Below, one piece after another: positions 43,267 through 53,452 of a DNA stretch of 64,000 nt. Each line of letters opens with the position of its first letter. The first letter of the stretch is position 1. Below the pieces are notes generated by a model, which worked only from the letters and a program-made list of their open reading frames with translations, was not told the origin of the DNA and did not search any database. The translations under genes and the position numbers were made by a program. Source of the DNA: an uncultured Lachnoclostridium sp. (lineage in GTDB: Bacteria > Bacillota > Clostridia > Lachnospirales > Lachnospiraceae); assembly GCA_948330435.1 (NCBI GenBank), contig CAOJBY010000003.1:124001-188000 (forward strand). The letters are read 5' to 3'.

Positions 43267-43305
43267 CAGCACTCAGGCCAAAGACGGTTTGGGTGCTCTT
43301 TTTTT
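43267..43305 (+). terminator. Rho-independent terminator
   Basis: AGCACTCA (43268-43275) / TGGGTGCT (43290-43297) with a wobble pair, then CTTTTTTT. It ends the PBECR4-like transcript 25 nt before the next gene. Confidence 0.8.
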
Positions 43306-43330
43306 GCCCTCAAAAGGGAGGTGAGACAGA

Positions 43331-45166
43331 TTGGACATCAAAAAGGTGGATGAAAAGCCCATGATAATCCACACAAAGGAGAAGTCCAGGCTCCATGCAA
43401 AAGGAACATCCGATATAAAGGTGAAAGGCAGGCAGAAAAAAGAGCAGGAAATCCGGCCATCCACGAAACGGGAAAACCGGATGGATGCCAGGTGCCGCAA
43501 GACAAAGACAAAAGCAGGAAAAGGGACACCCGTCAAAAAGAAGTCTCCCGTATCCGAGACGATTGCTTTCGTGACAGCCAGGACCGCACTGGACGAGTTG
43601 GATGGCGGCAATGAGGTTTACGACGCATACAGAACAGCTCAAGCCCTGGCAAAGCCTGCCGCAAATGCCGTCGATGCAGGCAGGAACCTCTACCGCCGTC
43701 AGGCATTTCAGGCAAAACAGCAAAAGATTAAGAAAAAGCAGTCCGGCAGTCAGATAAAGGAAAAGGCCGCCAGGGAAAATGCAAAAAAGGCAGAAAAAGC
43801 AGGAAAGAAAGCCCCACAAAAAGCGGCAAAAGAGTCCATAAGAGGGTCAAGAAAGACAGCGGTAAGAGAAGCGTCAAGGGCAACTGCAAAAACCGCAGCA
43901 GCGACGGCAGGTACGGGCATCGGCGGTGTCCTCTCCGGCATAGCGGCAGGCGAAGCGGCGGAAATCTCCATGGATAAGCGTGATATAAGAAATTCCACGA
44001 GAAACCGCATGATAAGGCTGTTCGTTGCAAATCTACAGCAGAAAGAAAGCCAGGACAGCATTGGAAAAGCATTAAAGGACATGGCATTGATGCGTTTTTC
44101 CATATTGGCAAAATACATGATCCGGTACGTGGGCCTGTTCCTGCTTTCCCTTTTTGCAACCGTGGCCCTGATTGCACTTCCGGTGATTGCCGTCATTGCG
44201 ATTGTCTATAACTCGCCCTTTGCCATATTTTTCCCATCCATATCGTCGGGAGAAACCGTGCAGGAGGTACTTTCGGCTTATGTGGCAGAGTTCCGAGAGG
44301 AAGTGGACGGAGAGCTTAGAGACTTCGCCGGATATGACGCAAGTGAAAAGATCTATGTCAATTACGAGGGAGCCGGAGAACCGGACAACTTCTGCGACAT
44401 TCTCATGGTCTACATGGTAAAGCACGGAGACGGGGACACGGCAACCGACATGACGGATAAGGCAAAGCAGAATTTAAAAGCAGTCTTTGACGACATGTGC
44501 AGCTACACCATTACCAGAAGACTTGACGTAGAGACGGATGAAGAGGGAAATACCACAACCACAGAGGTGAAAGAGGTAAACGTAGAACTAAAATCCTGCT
44601 ATGACATGATTTCCGTCTATGGATTTGGGGCGGAGGAACAGGAGGTGCTTGCCGAGCTTATGAAGCCGGAATATCTTGCGATGTTGGGCTACACAGGGGG
44701 CGGCGGAGATCCGGGCGTTCAGGTTTCGCCGGAACAGTATCAGGCAATCATAGATTCCGTTTCCGGTGAAAACGGGAAAAAGGTGGTAGCCTTTGCACTG
44801 TCAAAGACGGGATACCCGTACAGCCAGGCATACCGTGACAGTGGAGACTATTACGACTGTAGTTCCCTTGCCTACTACGCATGGCAGAGTGCAGGTGTCA
44901 ACATCATGTATGAGGGATCCAATACGGCGGCAAGCGAGGGAAAGTACTGTTATGACAACAACCTGCTTGTGGATTACGGGGATATGGAGCCGGGGGATCT
45001 CATATTTTACAGCTACGGTAAAAACGGACGGTTTATGGACATTACCCATGTAGCGATTTATGCAGGAGACGGAAAAGTGGTGGAAGCAGCCAACGCCCGG
45101 CTTGGAGTTGTGTACAGGCCGGTGCAGGGGCGTTCCTCCATTGTATTCATAGGCAGACCAAGGTAA
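43331..45166 (+). CDS. Element-borne NlpC/P60 cell-wall hydrolase with membrane anchor
   Basis: 611 residues. The N-terminal 220 residues are very basic and Ala/Lys-rich, probably cytosolic. A membrane helix follows at about 260-295 (YVGLFLLSLFATVALIALPVIAVIAIVY). The C-terminal NlpC/P60 domain has Cys510 in YDCSSLAYYAW and His in ITHVAIYAGDG. It opens peptidoglycan for the transfer channel, the VirB1/CwlT-like role. TTG 43331 follows GGGAGGTGAG. Similar proteins follow VirB4 in clostridial elements. Confidence 0.85.
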   Translation: MDIKKVDEKPMIIHTKEKSRLHAKGTSDIKVKGRQKKEQEIRPSTKRENRMDARCRKTKTKAGKGTPVKKKSPVSETIAFVTARTALDELDGGNEVYDAYRTAQALAKPAANAVDAGRNLYRRQAFQAKQQKIKKKQSGSQIKEKAARENAKKAEKAGKKAPQKAAKESIRGSRKTAVREASRATAKTAAATAGTGIGGVLSGIAAGEAAEISMDKRDIRNSTRNRMIRLFVANLQQKESQDSIGKALKDMALMRFSILAKYMIRYVGLFLLSLFATVALIALPVIAVIAIVYNSPFAIFFPSISSGETVQEVLSAYVAEFREEVDGELRDFAGYDASEKIYVNYEGAGEPDNFCDILMVYMVKHGDGDTATDMTDKAKQNLKAVFDDMCSYTITRRLDVETDEEGNTTTTEVKEVNVELKSCYDMISVYGFGAEEQEVLAELMKPEYLAMLGYTGGGGDPGVQVSPEQYQAIIDSVSGENGKKVVAFALSKTGYPYSQAYRDSGDYYDCSSLAYYAWQSAGVNIMYEGSNTAASEGKYCYDNNLLVDYGDMEPGDLIFYSYGKNGRFMDITHVAIYAGDGKVVEAANARLGVVYRPVQGRSSIVFIGRPR

Positions 45167-45186
45167 ATACTCCGTATGGGAAATAT

Positions 45187-45213
45187 ATACAAGGATTTCC
45201 AATACGGTCTACG
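45187..45213 (+). repeat. Single diverged arm of the 13698-13862 palindrome
   Basis: ACAAGGATTTCCAATACGG plus TCTAC matches the right arm at 13835-13859 with few changes. It sits between the NlpC/P60 gene and the next gene, just before the ribosome site. Confidence 0.55.
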
Positions 45214-45224
45214 AGGTAAGGAAT

Positions 45225-45830
45225 ATGGCGAAAAAGAAAGAAAAAGTGGACCACGGAGCAGAGCTTGAAAGATCTTATAAACAGTGGGAATATCTGAAAG
45301 TATATGGCGGCAGTGATCCGTTTTATGCGGACGGCAGCAACATGAACCTTGTAAGGAATCACATCATCTATCATAAGGAGAAGCTAAAGGAGCAGTATGG
45401 CACGGACCATGAAAAATACCCGGAAATCTATTACCGGGAACTGCCGCCGGAGGTCAGGGACAGTTACATGGCAAGAGCAGGAGAGATAAGAGACAAGGCA
45501 AGGGAAGCTCTGGAACAGTATATCTCGGATCCCGACTTTCACTATCTTCTTGCAAATAAGGAGCTGCTGACAGAAAAAGAAGCAAAGAAAATAAGCCTGT
45601 ATAACGTGATCGGATATGCATCTGGGCTTGCAAGAGCCATCAAAGCCGGGGATCTGATTACCATGCGTCGTCATGCAGGCAGGCCGGAGGGATATCTTGA
45701 GTCCTTTTCCGTGTGTACCAAACGGATGAAGCAGATCATGGAGGACAAGAAAAAGGCTCCGGAGCAGATGGAAGAAAATGAACAGTTTTCGCTGTTTCAG
45801 TTTGGGATGGAGACAAGGAAAACACGCTAA
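45225..45830 (+). CDS. Hypothetical protein, 201 aa, of the transfer region
   Basis: MAKKKEKVDHGAELERSYKQWEYLKVYGGSDPFYADGSNMNLVRNHI... is soluble, highly charged and ends QFSLFQFG followed by a basic tail. The region NLVRNHIIYHKEKL recurs in homologous proteins of other clostridial elements as far as I recall, but no domain name is certain. GGTAAGGA lies before ATG 45225. Role unknown. Confidence 0.6.
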   Translation: MAKKKEKVDHGAELERSYKQWEYLKVYGGSDPFYADGSNMNLVRNHIIYHKEKLKEQYGTDHEKYPEIYYRELPPEVRDSYMARAGEIRDKAREALEQYISDPDFHYLLANKELLTEKEAKKISLYNVIGYASGLARAIKAGDLITMRRHAGRPEGYLESFSVCTKRMKQIMEDKKKAPEQMEENEQFSLFQFGMETRKTR

Positions 45831-45882
45831 AACAGTAATCGTACCGTGAGGAAAATTACGGAACTGGAATAAGGGAGAGCAT

Positions 45883-46269
45883 ATGGAAAAAATAACAGGA
45901 AAAGAAATCATCAAAAACATGGAATACCTGATAAGGCTTCTGCACAGAGAATGGGAACGCTCCGGCAGAACAAAGGCGGAGGTGTCCATAAGCACTGCGG
46001 ATTGGGAAGAGGTCAGAAACAGACTTGTCCGGAAGATTCAAAAAAGGCAGAGAAGCATGGAGGGTGAACGCTTGAGTTTCAAGCAGTCCATGGAGCTTTC
46101 CAGAGAGAACTTTATCCTTTTGCGTCTGGCAAAAAAGATAAAGAGGGCAGGAGGCAAGGCAAAGCGTCAGGAAATGGACGCTTCCTTTAGCGTGGAACTG
46201 GACAAGGAAGAATACCGGCTTTTTTCCATGCTGACGGAACCGGAGGAAAGAGAATGCTGTCAGGGGTAG
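45883..46269 (+). CDS. Hypothetical protein, 128 aa
   Basis: Basic helical protein (MEKITGKEIIKNMEYLIRLLHREWERSG..., RNRLVRKIQKRQRSM) with no recognised motif. ATG 45883 follows GGGAGAGC. A right-arm remnant of the type 1 hairpin element with its tail ACGGAACTGGAATA (45859-45872) lies immediately upstream. It is the last gene before the giant helicase. Role unknown. Confidence 0.55.
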   Translation: MEKITGKEIIKNMEYLIRLLHREWERSGRTKAEVSISTADWEEVRNRLVRKIQKRQRSMEGERLSFKQSMELSRENFILLRLAKKIKRAGGKAKRQEMDASFSVELDKEEYRLFSMLTEPEERECCQG

Positions 46270-46323
46270 GTGAAGCAGGAAGCGTATCAGGAACCCTGTT
46301 AAACAGCATGGGAGGTACAGCGT

Positions 46324-49300
46324 ATGAGCGTAGATAACAAAACATCCACTTTGTACGATGCCGCAATGGAGGAAGTAACAAAAAGCGGACAGGCATGGAA
46401 AAGCATATGCAGGCTTACTGGACAGCTTTACCGCTACGAGTTCGACAACATCCTCATGGTCTACATGCAAAGGCCAGGGGCGAAGCTGGTGGCGGATTTT
46501 GACACATGGAAAAAAGTGGGACGGTATGTGAGACGGGGGAGCAAGGGCATCGCCATATTCCCCTCAAGAGCTTTAAACCCAAAGATGCGGTACGTTTTTG
46601 ACATAGCCGATACCGGAGGGCAGCAGAGCCGCCTTACCTGGGAATTTGACCGGAACACCATGAAAGCCTATGCCGCATGGCTCCGGAAAAAGGGAGAACA
46701 TGCCCTGCCGGATGAAGAAAGCGGCGAAAAAGAATCGGATAAATCTTTCCTGAAAGCCTTTACAGAAGACAAGATCCGAGGGATAATGGACTTGGAATTT
46801 GGTGCTTCGATCACCGAGTTCACAAATCTGCTTGGGAGCAGGCAGATCACGGAAGATGGCAGAGTGCAAGAGATTACGGCAGAGGAAGCGTTAAAAAGAA
46901 GCGTCACGTATGCGGTATTTACAAGATGCGGCTTTGACATTCCCCCTGAAAAACAGAATTTCTCCTTTATTACCGCATTTACAAGAGAGGAGGAAGTCTA
47001 CCGTTTAGGATCTCTGCTCAGCGATATATCCTGTCAAGTGCTAAAAAGCATTGCAAAAGATTTGACACAGATGGAAGAAAGGAGTATTGCAGATGGCAGA
47101 GGTAACATTAACGTATCACGAGGAAGCGGACGGGGTGCACTATCCGGATCTTACAGCACCGGAGGAAGCGGTGAGCATGAGAAGCCTGGGACGGTTCGCA
47201 GTGAGGGTAGCGGAGTATCTAAGGGAGAACCACAGCGGGAGATACCGGACTCTGGTAAGATTCGGAAAGCTGACAGGGAAGATGCAGGAGGTAGAGAACG
47301 AAGCGAATCGGATGATGGAGGAACTGGAGAAAAGCTACCTGAAGAACAATCCGCCGGGAGACAGGACTTCCACAATGGAAATGTGGCAGCTCCATCAACA
47401 GGCCAGAATGCAGGCGGAAGAGATCGTGATGAACGAGATCGTATTGAAGTTCCATTAGAGGACAGCGTACAAACTGACACACAGAGGGGAAGCCGGGAAC
47501 CGGCTTCCTTTTTGCGTGGTTCAAAAGAAATCACGGATCTTCCCGAAGCGTATTTGGTCCCAAAGCCGGAGCAGGTGCTTACGGTTCCCCAGGAGTATAG
47601 AAAGCAGACACTTATGGAGGGCGGCTGTTTCCGGGACAGTAAAAAACGAATTTACGCCATATTTCAGAATATCTCCGATCCGTCCGAACGCATCAAGGAA
47701 ATCCGTAAGGAATATGAGCAAAACGGAGTGAGCTGGCCCTTGGAGGGAGACGGACTGCATGGCTATGACGTTTTTTATGAAATAGGCTTTCGCATTCTGT
47801 GGCGTGAGGATGGAATCGAAAAAGAGGGGTATCTAAATTGGAACGCCGTGGAACAAGAACTGAGAGATCTGATTAAGACAGGAGAATACTTTACACCGTC
47901 GGAAAAAGCTGTCACCCCTGATAAGGCACAGGCCAATGATTTTGTTACGGACATCGTTGAGGAACGAGAAGAAACACCTGCTTTCGTCAGCCTGTTCCCA
48001 GAAGCTCTGCGGCAGGTGGAAACAATGGATGCGGATCTGCGAGATGCCTTGGAGAACTATCTGCAGAAATGCTCCGCAGTCAAGCCCTTTCAGCCATTCT
48101 TACAGATGGTATCAAAAAGCGGTTTGCCAAAGGAAGACAAGCTGTACTTCCTAAACCGTACCGTGAATCATGCAGACGGCGAGGGATCGGAAAAAGCCTA
48201 CCATAACAATGCATACGGCCTGGTCGAATACACACCCCTAAAGGACACATTCACGGTGGACTATAAAAACCGGAGTGGGGAACGGAAGAAAGACTTTGTG
48301 GCGTATGAACAGCTTTATGCGGTCATGGAATACCTGATCCGGGCGGAAGCCTTTGCCGGAGAGGTACGCATGGCGGAGTATGCAAAAGATTTCGCAAGCC
48401 TGCCTTACGAAAAAAAGTCTCCCATAGAAAAACAGTTCGAGGACAAGCTGACAAGCCTGCGGAGCAAGCGGCTAAAAAGGAATTTCCGCTTTGAAGAAGA
48501 GGAACTGCCAAAAGGCGGACCAAAGACAAGATACCAGTGGAATATAGATGCCATCCGGCTGTTAAAGCAGATTGAACGGGAAAGGAGGGATGCCACGCCG
48601 GAGGAACAAAAAGTGCTGGCCCGGTATGTGGGATGGGGCGGCATAGCCCAGGTCTTTGATGAAAGGAACCAGGACTGGCAAAAAGAATATGAGGAATTGA
48701 AAGCACTTCTTTCCCCATCAGAATACGAGGATGCCAGGGAATCCGTAACCACGGCCTACTATACGTCCCCGAAGATCATACAGGCAGTCTACCAGGGAAT
48801 TACGCAGTTTGGGTTTCAGAAAGGGACCATACTGGAGCCGTCCATGGGAGTCGGCCATTTTTTTGGAGCCATGCCGGATTCCATGAACGAGAGCAAGCGG
48901 TATGGAGTGGAAAAAGACAATGTATCCGGACGGATTGCAAAGCTTTTATATCCGGATGCCAAGATCCAAATCGGCGGCTTTGAAGAAATCAGCTTCCCTG
49001 ACAACTTTTTTGACGTTGCCGTAGGCAACATTCCCTTTGGTGACTTTAAGCTGTATGACCCGAAGTATGCCAGGTACAACTTCCGTATCCACGACTATTT
49101 TATGGCAAAGGCACTGGACAAGGTAAGGCCGGGCGGCATCGTGGCGTTCGTGACAAGCAAATTTATGATGGACAAGTCCAATTCCAAGATGCGTAAATAC
49201 GTTGCAGAACGGGCGGAGCTGCTTGGGGCGGTAAGAATGCCGGATACAGCTTTTTTGGATACCGCAGGCACGATCGCAACAAGCGACATCGTGTTTTTAA

Positions 49301-52300
49301 AGAAACGGGAGCGAAAGATTGTCACGGAGCCGGACTGGGTATTTACCGGAAAGACAGAAGAGGGGATTACGGTAAACTCCTATTTTGTGGAACACCCGGA
49401 GATGATGCTTGGAAAGATGGAGTATGACCAGAGACGCTTTGGATATCAGAGCAATTACACAAGCTGTATCAACCACGAGAAAGGCTTTGAACTGGGAAAG
49501 GCGTTAAAAGAAGCCGTTTCCCATATAAAAGGGGAGATTACCAGGGCAGAGGATCTGACGGATAAAGAGGAAACGATTCAGGACCGGATCGAAGCGGATC
49601 CGGATGTCAGGAATTACACCTACACCTTTGTGGAGGGAAAGCTCTATTATCGTGAAAATTCCGTTATGTATCGCAAGGAGGTCCCGGCGACCACAGAGGA
49701 ACGCATCCGGAGAATGGATGAAATCCGTACCGTTACAAGACGGCTTATCTCAATTCAGACAGAGGGGTGCGGCAAGGAGGAACTGGCCGCACAGCAGAAG
49801 CTCCTGGGCGAAAAATACGATTCCTACGTGAGAAAATACGGGTCGCTGACCGGACGGGGAAACAGCCAGGCATTTCGTGACGATGCGGACTATCCCCTGC
49901 TCTGCTCCCTGGAGGTGGTGGACGAGGATGGACGGACAGAGAAAGCGGACATCTTCTACAAGCAGACCATCCGTGCCAAAAATCAGATCGAGCGTGCGGA
50001 AACAGCCGTGGAAGCACTGAACGTGTCGGTGAATGAATTCGGGGCCGTGAACATTCCCTTTATGCTCAGCATCTATGAGCCGAATATCAGAAAAGAGGTA
50101 GAAAGTCAGCCGGAGGGCGGTACATTGCCACAGGCCGAACAGGCAGAGATTAAAAGAAACGTGTTATTGAAAGAGCTGGAGGGACTGATCTACCTGGACC
50201 CTGTAGCGTATAACCCGGACAACCTGAACACGGGATGGAAAACGGCGGACGATTATTTATCCGGAAACGTCCGGGACAAGTTAAGGATAGCAGAAGCTCA
50301 TCAGAGGGAGAACCCGGAGCTGTTTGGCATCAATGTGGAAGCTCTTAAAAAGGTTCAGCCGGTACGCCTAGACGCATCGGAAATCGACGTGCGTATCGGA
50401 ACCACATGGATTGAGCCGGAGGATTACCAGCAGTTTATCTATGAACTGGTGAAAACGCCTGAAAGTGCAAGGCACATGCAGGGGAAATGGGGCAGTTCCG
50501 GAATACGCATAAAGCTCAACTCCTATAACATGAACTGGTTTATTGAGGGAAAACGGCTTGACAACCGTTCCGTCGCCGCAACACAGACCTGGGGCACAAA
50601 GCGGATGGACGCATATTCGATTTTTGAAGAAACCTTAAACCTGCATACCGTCACCGTCCGAGACAGGGTGGACGACGGGGAGGGAAAGTACCACTATGCG
50701 GTAAACAAAAGGGAAACCATGCTTGCCAGGGAAAAGCAGAACCAGATGAAAGAGACGTTTAAAAACTGGATCTTCAAGGAGCAGGAACGCAGGCAAAAAT
50801 ACGTGGATTATTACAATGAGACATTCAACAATATCCGTCTGCGTGAGTATGACGGCTCCCACCTGACATTTCCCAGCATGAATCCGGAAATCCGGCTCCG
50901 AGACCACCAGAAAAACGCCGTGGCAAGGATTATTCTGGGCGGAAATACCCTCTTAGCCCACTGCGTAGGAGCAGGCAAGACCTATACCATGATGGCGGCC
51001 TGCATGGAGCAAAGACGACTCGGACTTGCCAGCAAGAACGTGATTGTGGTGCCAAAGGCAATCGTAGGCCAGACGGCAGGGGAATTTATCCGCCTGTATC
51101 CCTCCGCCAATATCCTTGTGGCAACGGAGCGAGACTTTGAGAAAAGCCGCAGAAAGCAGTTTGTGTCCCGTATCGCAACCGGGGACTATGACTGCATCAT
51201 CATGTCCCACTCCCAGTTCGAGAAGATCCCCATTTCCAGGGAACGCAGAGAGAGGATGTTGGAGAAGCAGGTCAAGGAGCTTTCTTTCGCCATTGATGAA
51301 ATCAAGGCGGAAAAGGGAGAACGGTGGACCATCAAGCAGATGGAAGCCCAGAAGAAAAAGCTGGAGGAACAGCTCAAGGTGCTGACGGGTGAAAGCAGAA
51401 AGGATGACTTAATTACCTTTGAGGAACTGGGTGTCGATTCCGTCATGGTGGACGAAGCACATCACTTTAAAAATCTGGCCATTTTTTCTAAGATCAACAA
51501 CGTGTCAGGCATCTCCGGTACAGGCTCCCAAAAGGCCATGGACATGTATCTGAAATGCCAGTATCTTGACGAGATAAACGAGGGCCGGGGGATTGTGTTT
51601 GCCACGGGAACTCCGGTAAGCAATACCATGTGCGAGCTGTATGTGATGCAGAGCTTTCTTCAGAAACGGACCCTGGAGCAGATGGGAATCTACCATTTTG
51701 ATTCCTGGGCGGCGAATTTCGGCGAGGTGACCACCGCACTGGAATTGACGGTGGAGGGCAGTGGGTTCCGGTTCAAGAGCCGTTTTAACAAGTTTACAAA
51801 CGTGCCGGAGCTTATGACCACGTTCCGGGAGGTGGCGGACGTGCAGACATCCGACATGCTGAAGCTTCCCGTGCCTTTGCTTCGGGGAGGAAAGCCAATC
51901 ATCGTGGAGAGCGAGCCGGACTGGTATACAAAGCAGGTGATGGAGGGATTTGCCCGGCGTGCGGAGAGGATTCACTCTGGCGGTGTGGATCCAAGCGAGG
52001 ACAATTTTTTGAAGATTACCGGGGAAGCAAGGCTTTTGGGAACGGATGCCAGGCTTTTGGAGCATAGTGCTCCGAACAATCCCGACGGAAAGCTGAACAA
52101 GGTGGTGGAACGTGTGACAGCCGAGTATTTTGCCGGAAATAAGGACGGGAAAATCGGCTGTCAGCTTATTTTCTCAGACATTGGCACGCCAAAGGCCCCG
52201 TGGACACCAGACTGGGAGGAGCGAATAAAAGACGGCGGGCAGTTTGACATCTATAATTATCTCAAAACGGAATTGGTAAAGCAGGGAATCCCGGCGGATG

Positions 52301-53418
52301 AGATTGCCTTTATTCACGATGCAAAGACGGACACACAGCGGGAGAAGCTCTTCCGGGATATGCGAAGCGGCAGGAAAAAGATCCTGATCGGCTCCACGGA
52401 TCAGTGCGGAACCGGGGTAAACGTGCAGACGCACATAACGGCCATGCATCATGTGGATTGTCCCTGGAAGCCGTCCTGCATCGAACAGCGTGAGGGGCGT
52501 GGGGTCAGGCAGGGAAATGAGAATGAAGAGGTGGCAATCTATCGTTACGTGACAAAGGGAACCTTTGACGCTTATTCCTGGTCCCTTGTGGAGAACAAGC
52601 AGCGGTTCATCTCCCAGGTGATGACAAGCAGGGCGGTATCGAGAATCTGTGAGGACATTGACGAAGCCACGCTGTCCTATGCGGAGATAAAGGCCGTGGC
52701 AACGGGCAACCCGTTGATTAAGGAAAAGATGCAGCTAGAAAATGACGTACAGCGTCTCAAGATGTTGAAGAGCAGTTACGACAGCCAGCACTATTCGCTC
52801 CAGGATAACTTTATGATACGTTACCCGAAGCTGATTGCGGCGGCAAAGGCGAAGCTGGGCTGTATCCGTGAGGATGTAAAAACCGCAGAGACGGCGTTCC
52901 TTGGAGAGCCGGATTTTGCAGTTACCGTAGGCGGAGCAAGGTTTACGGAACGCACGGACGGGGGGATGGCCGTGCTTCAGGCGGTCAGCGGATGCAAGAA
53001 AGGGGAGACGACCCACATCGGAAGCTTTAAGGGGTTCTCTCTTCTGATAGAGAAGAATTATATGGAGGTAAACTTCATGGTTCTAAGGGGAAAAACGGAC
53101 TATAAGGCGGAGATTTCCACAAGCCCCGTGGGAAACATGACAAGGCTTGAAAATCTGTGCCAGGGCATGGCTTTCGGCATCGGTGAGCTGGAAAAGCGTA
53201 TTGACGAGTATGAGCGAGACATGGAGCAGTCCAGGCAGGAATATGAAAAGCCCTTTACGCAGGAGGAAGAGTTAAAAGAAAAACAGGCACGTCTCAACGA
53301 GCTGAATGTGCAGTTGGATCTGGAAAACGGAAAGACCGAGGATATCGAATCAGGTAGGGAACGGGACAATGCCAGGGTGGCCGAGCAGGGCAGTTACCAT
53401 ACGGGGACTTGCCGATAA
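46324..53418 (+). CDS. Giant multidomain protein: ArdC-like N-terminus, methylase-like fold, SNF2-type helicase
   Basis: 2364 residues. About 1-110 is ArdC-like (SLYRYEFDNILMVYMQ, GIAIFPSR), linked to anti-restriction and ssDNA binding. About 255-400 is a Gly/Ser/Arg/Glu-rich linker. Near 835-905 are adenine-methylase-like motifs (LEPSMGVGHFF, then VGNIPFGDF, where NIPF stands for NPPY). A DEAD/SNF2 helicase follows: Walker A HCVGAGKTY at about 1546, DEAH in MVDEAHHFKN at about 1709, motif VI QREGRGVRQGN near 2057. A coiled coil ends the protein. Such giants are standard in large clostridial elements and probably protect or process incoming DNA. The linker DNA also encodes TnpV in another frame. 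Confidence 0.85.
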   Translation: MSVDNKTSTLYDAAMEEVTKSGQAWKSICRLTGQLYRYEFDNILMVYMQRPGAKLVADFDTWKKVGRYVRRGSKGIAIFPSRALNPKMRYVFDIADTGGQQSRLTWEFDRNTMKAYAAWLRKKGEHALPDEESGEKESDKSFLKAFTEDKIRGIMDLEFGASITEFTNLLGSRQITEDGRVQEITAEEALKRSVTYAVFTRCGFDIPPEKQNFSFITAFTREEEVYRLGSLLSDISCQVLKSIAKDLTQMEERSIADGRGNINVSRGSGRGALSGSYSTGGSGEHEKPGTVRSEGSGVSKGEPQREIPDSGKIRKADREDAGGRERSESDDGGTGEKLPEEQSAGRQDFHNGNVAAPSTGQNAGGRDRDERDRIEVPLEDSVQTDTQRGSREPASFLRGSKEITDLPEAYLVPKPEQVLTVPQEYRKQTLMEGGCFRDSKKRIYAIFQNISDPSERIKEIRKEYEQNGVSWPLEGDGLHGYDVFYEIGFRILWREDGIEKEGYLNWNAVEQELRDLIKTGEYFTPSEKAVTPDKAQANDFVTDIVEEREETPAFVSLFPEALRQVETMDADLRDALENYLQKCSAVKPFQPFLQMVSKSGLPKEDKLYFLNRTVNHADGEGSEKAYHNNAYGLVEYTPLKDTFTVDYKNRSGERKKDFVAYEQLYAVMEYLIRAEAFAGEVRMAEYAKDFASLPYEKKSPIEKQFEDKLTSLRSKRLKRNFRFEEEELPKGGPKTRYQWNIDAIRLLKQIERERRDATPEEQKVLARYVGWGGIAQVFDERNQDWQKEYEELKALLSPSEYEDARESVTTAYYTSPKIIQAVYQGITQFGFQKGTILEPSMGVGHFFGAMPDSMNESKRYGVEKDNVSGRIAKLLYPDAKIQIGGFEEISFPDNFFDVAVGNIPFGDFKLYDPKYARYNFRIHDYFMAKALDKVRPGGIVAFVTSKFMMDKSNSKMRKYVAERAELLGAVRMPDTAFLDTAGTIATSDIVFLKKRERKIVTEPDWVFTGKTEEGITVNSYFVEHPEMMLGKMEYDQRRFGYQSNYTSCINHEKGFELGKALKEAVSHIKGEITRAEDLTDKEETIQDRIEADPDVRNYTYTFVEGKLYYRENSVMYRKEVPATTEERIRRMDEIRTVTRRLISIQTEGCGKEELAAQQKLLGEKYDSYVRKYGSLTGRGNSQAFRDDADYPLLCSLEVVDEDGRTEKADIFYKQTIRAKNQIERAETAVEALNVSVNEFGAVNIPFMLSIYEPNIRKEVESQPEGGTLPQAEQAEIKRNVLLKELEGLIYLDPVAYNPDNLNTGWKTADDYLSGNVRDKLRIAEAHQRENPELFGINVEALKKVQPVRLDASEIDVRIGTTWIEPEDYQQFIYELVKTPESARHMQGKWGSSGIRIKLNSYNMNWFIEGKRLDNRSVAATQTWGTKRMDAYSIFEETLNLHTVTVRDRVDDGEGKYHYAVNKRETMLAREKQNQMKETFKNWIFKEQERRQKYVDYYNETFNNIRLREYDGSHLTFPSMNPEIRLRDHQKNAVARIILGGNTLLAHCVGAGKTYTMMAACMEQRRLGLASKNVIVVPKAIVGQTAGEFIRLYPSANILVATERDFEKSRRKQFVSRIATGDYDCIIMSHSQFEKIPISRERRERMLEKQVKELSFAIDEIKAEKGERWTIKQMEAQKKKLEEQLKVLTGESRKDDLITFEELGVDSVMVDEAHHFKNLAIFSKINNVSGISGTGSQKAMDMYLKCQYLDEINEGRGIVFATGTPVSNTMCELYVMQSFLQKRTLEQMGIYHFDSWAANFGEVTTALELTVEGSGFRFKSRFNKFTNVPELMTTFREVADVQTSDMLKLPVPLLRGGKPIIVESEPDWYTKQVMEGFARRAERIHSGGVDPSEDNFLKITGEARLLGTDARLLEHSAPNNPDGKLNKVVERVTAEYFAGNKDGKIGCQLIFSDIGTPKAPWTPDWEERIKDGGQFDIYNYLKTELVKQGIPADEIAFIHDAKTDTQREKLFRDMRSGRKKILIGSTDQCGTGVNVQTHITAMHHVDCPWKPSCIEQREGRGVRQGNENEEVAIYRYVTKGTFDAYSWSLVENKQRFISQVMTSRAVSRICEDIDEATLSYAEIKAVATGNPLIKEKMQLENDVQRLKMLKSSYDSQHYSLQDNFMIRYPKLIAAAKAKLGCIREDVKTAETAFLGEPDFAVTVGGARFTERTDGGMAVLQAVSGCKKGETTHIGSFKGFSLLIEKNYMEVNFMVLRGKTDYKAEISTSPVGNMTRLENLCQGMAFGIGELEKRIDEYERDMEQSRQEYEKPFTQEEELKEKQARLNELNVQLDLENGKTEDIESGRERDNARVAEQGSYHTGTCR
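47093..47458 (+). CDS. tnpV: TnpV family protein nested in another frame of the giant gene
   Basis: ATG 47093 has AAAGGAG 8 nt upstream. The 121-residue product starts MAEVTLTYHEEADGVHYPDL and carries ARMQAEEIVMNEIVLKF near its end, matching the TnpV family of transposon and conjugative-element proteins. It lies wholly inside the 46324-53418 frame, shifted by +1. The host frame there is low-complexity linker (residues about 257-378), as expected if it is only a by-product of the TnpV sequence. Two coding frames on the same DNA. The role of TnpV is unknown. Confidence 0.7.
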   Translation: MAEVTLTYHEEADGVHYPDLTAPEEAVSMRSLGRFAVRVAEYLRENHSGRYRTLVRFGKLTGKMQEVENEANRMMEELEKSYLKNNPPGDRTSTMEMWQLHQQARMQAEEIVMNEIVLKFH

Positions 53419-53452
53419 GCCAAAGCGGGCCAGGCAGGAGGGAGACAAGGGG

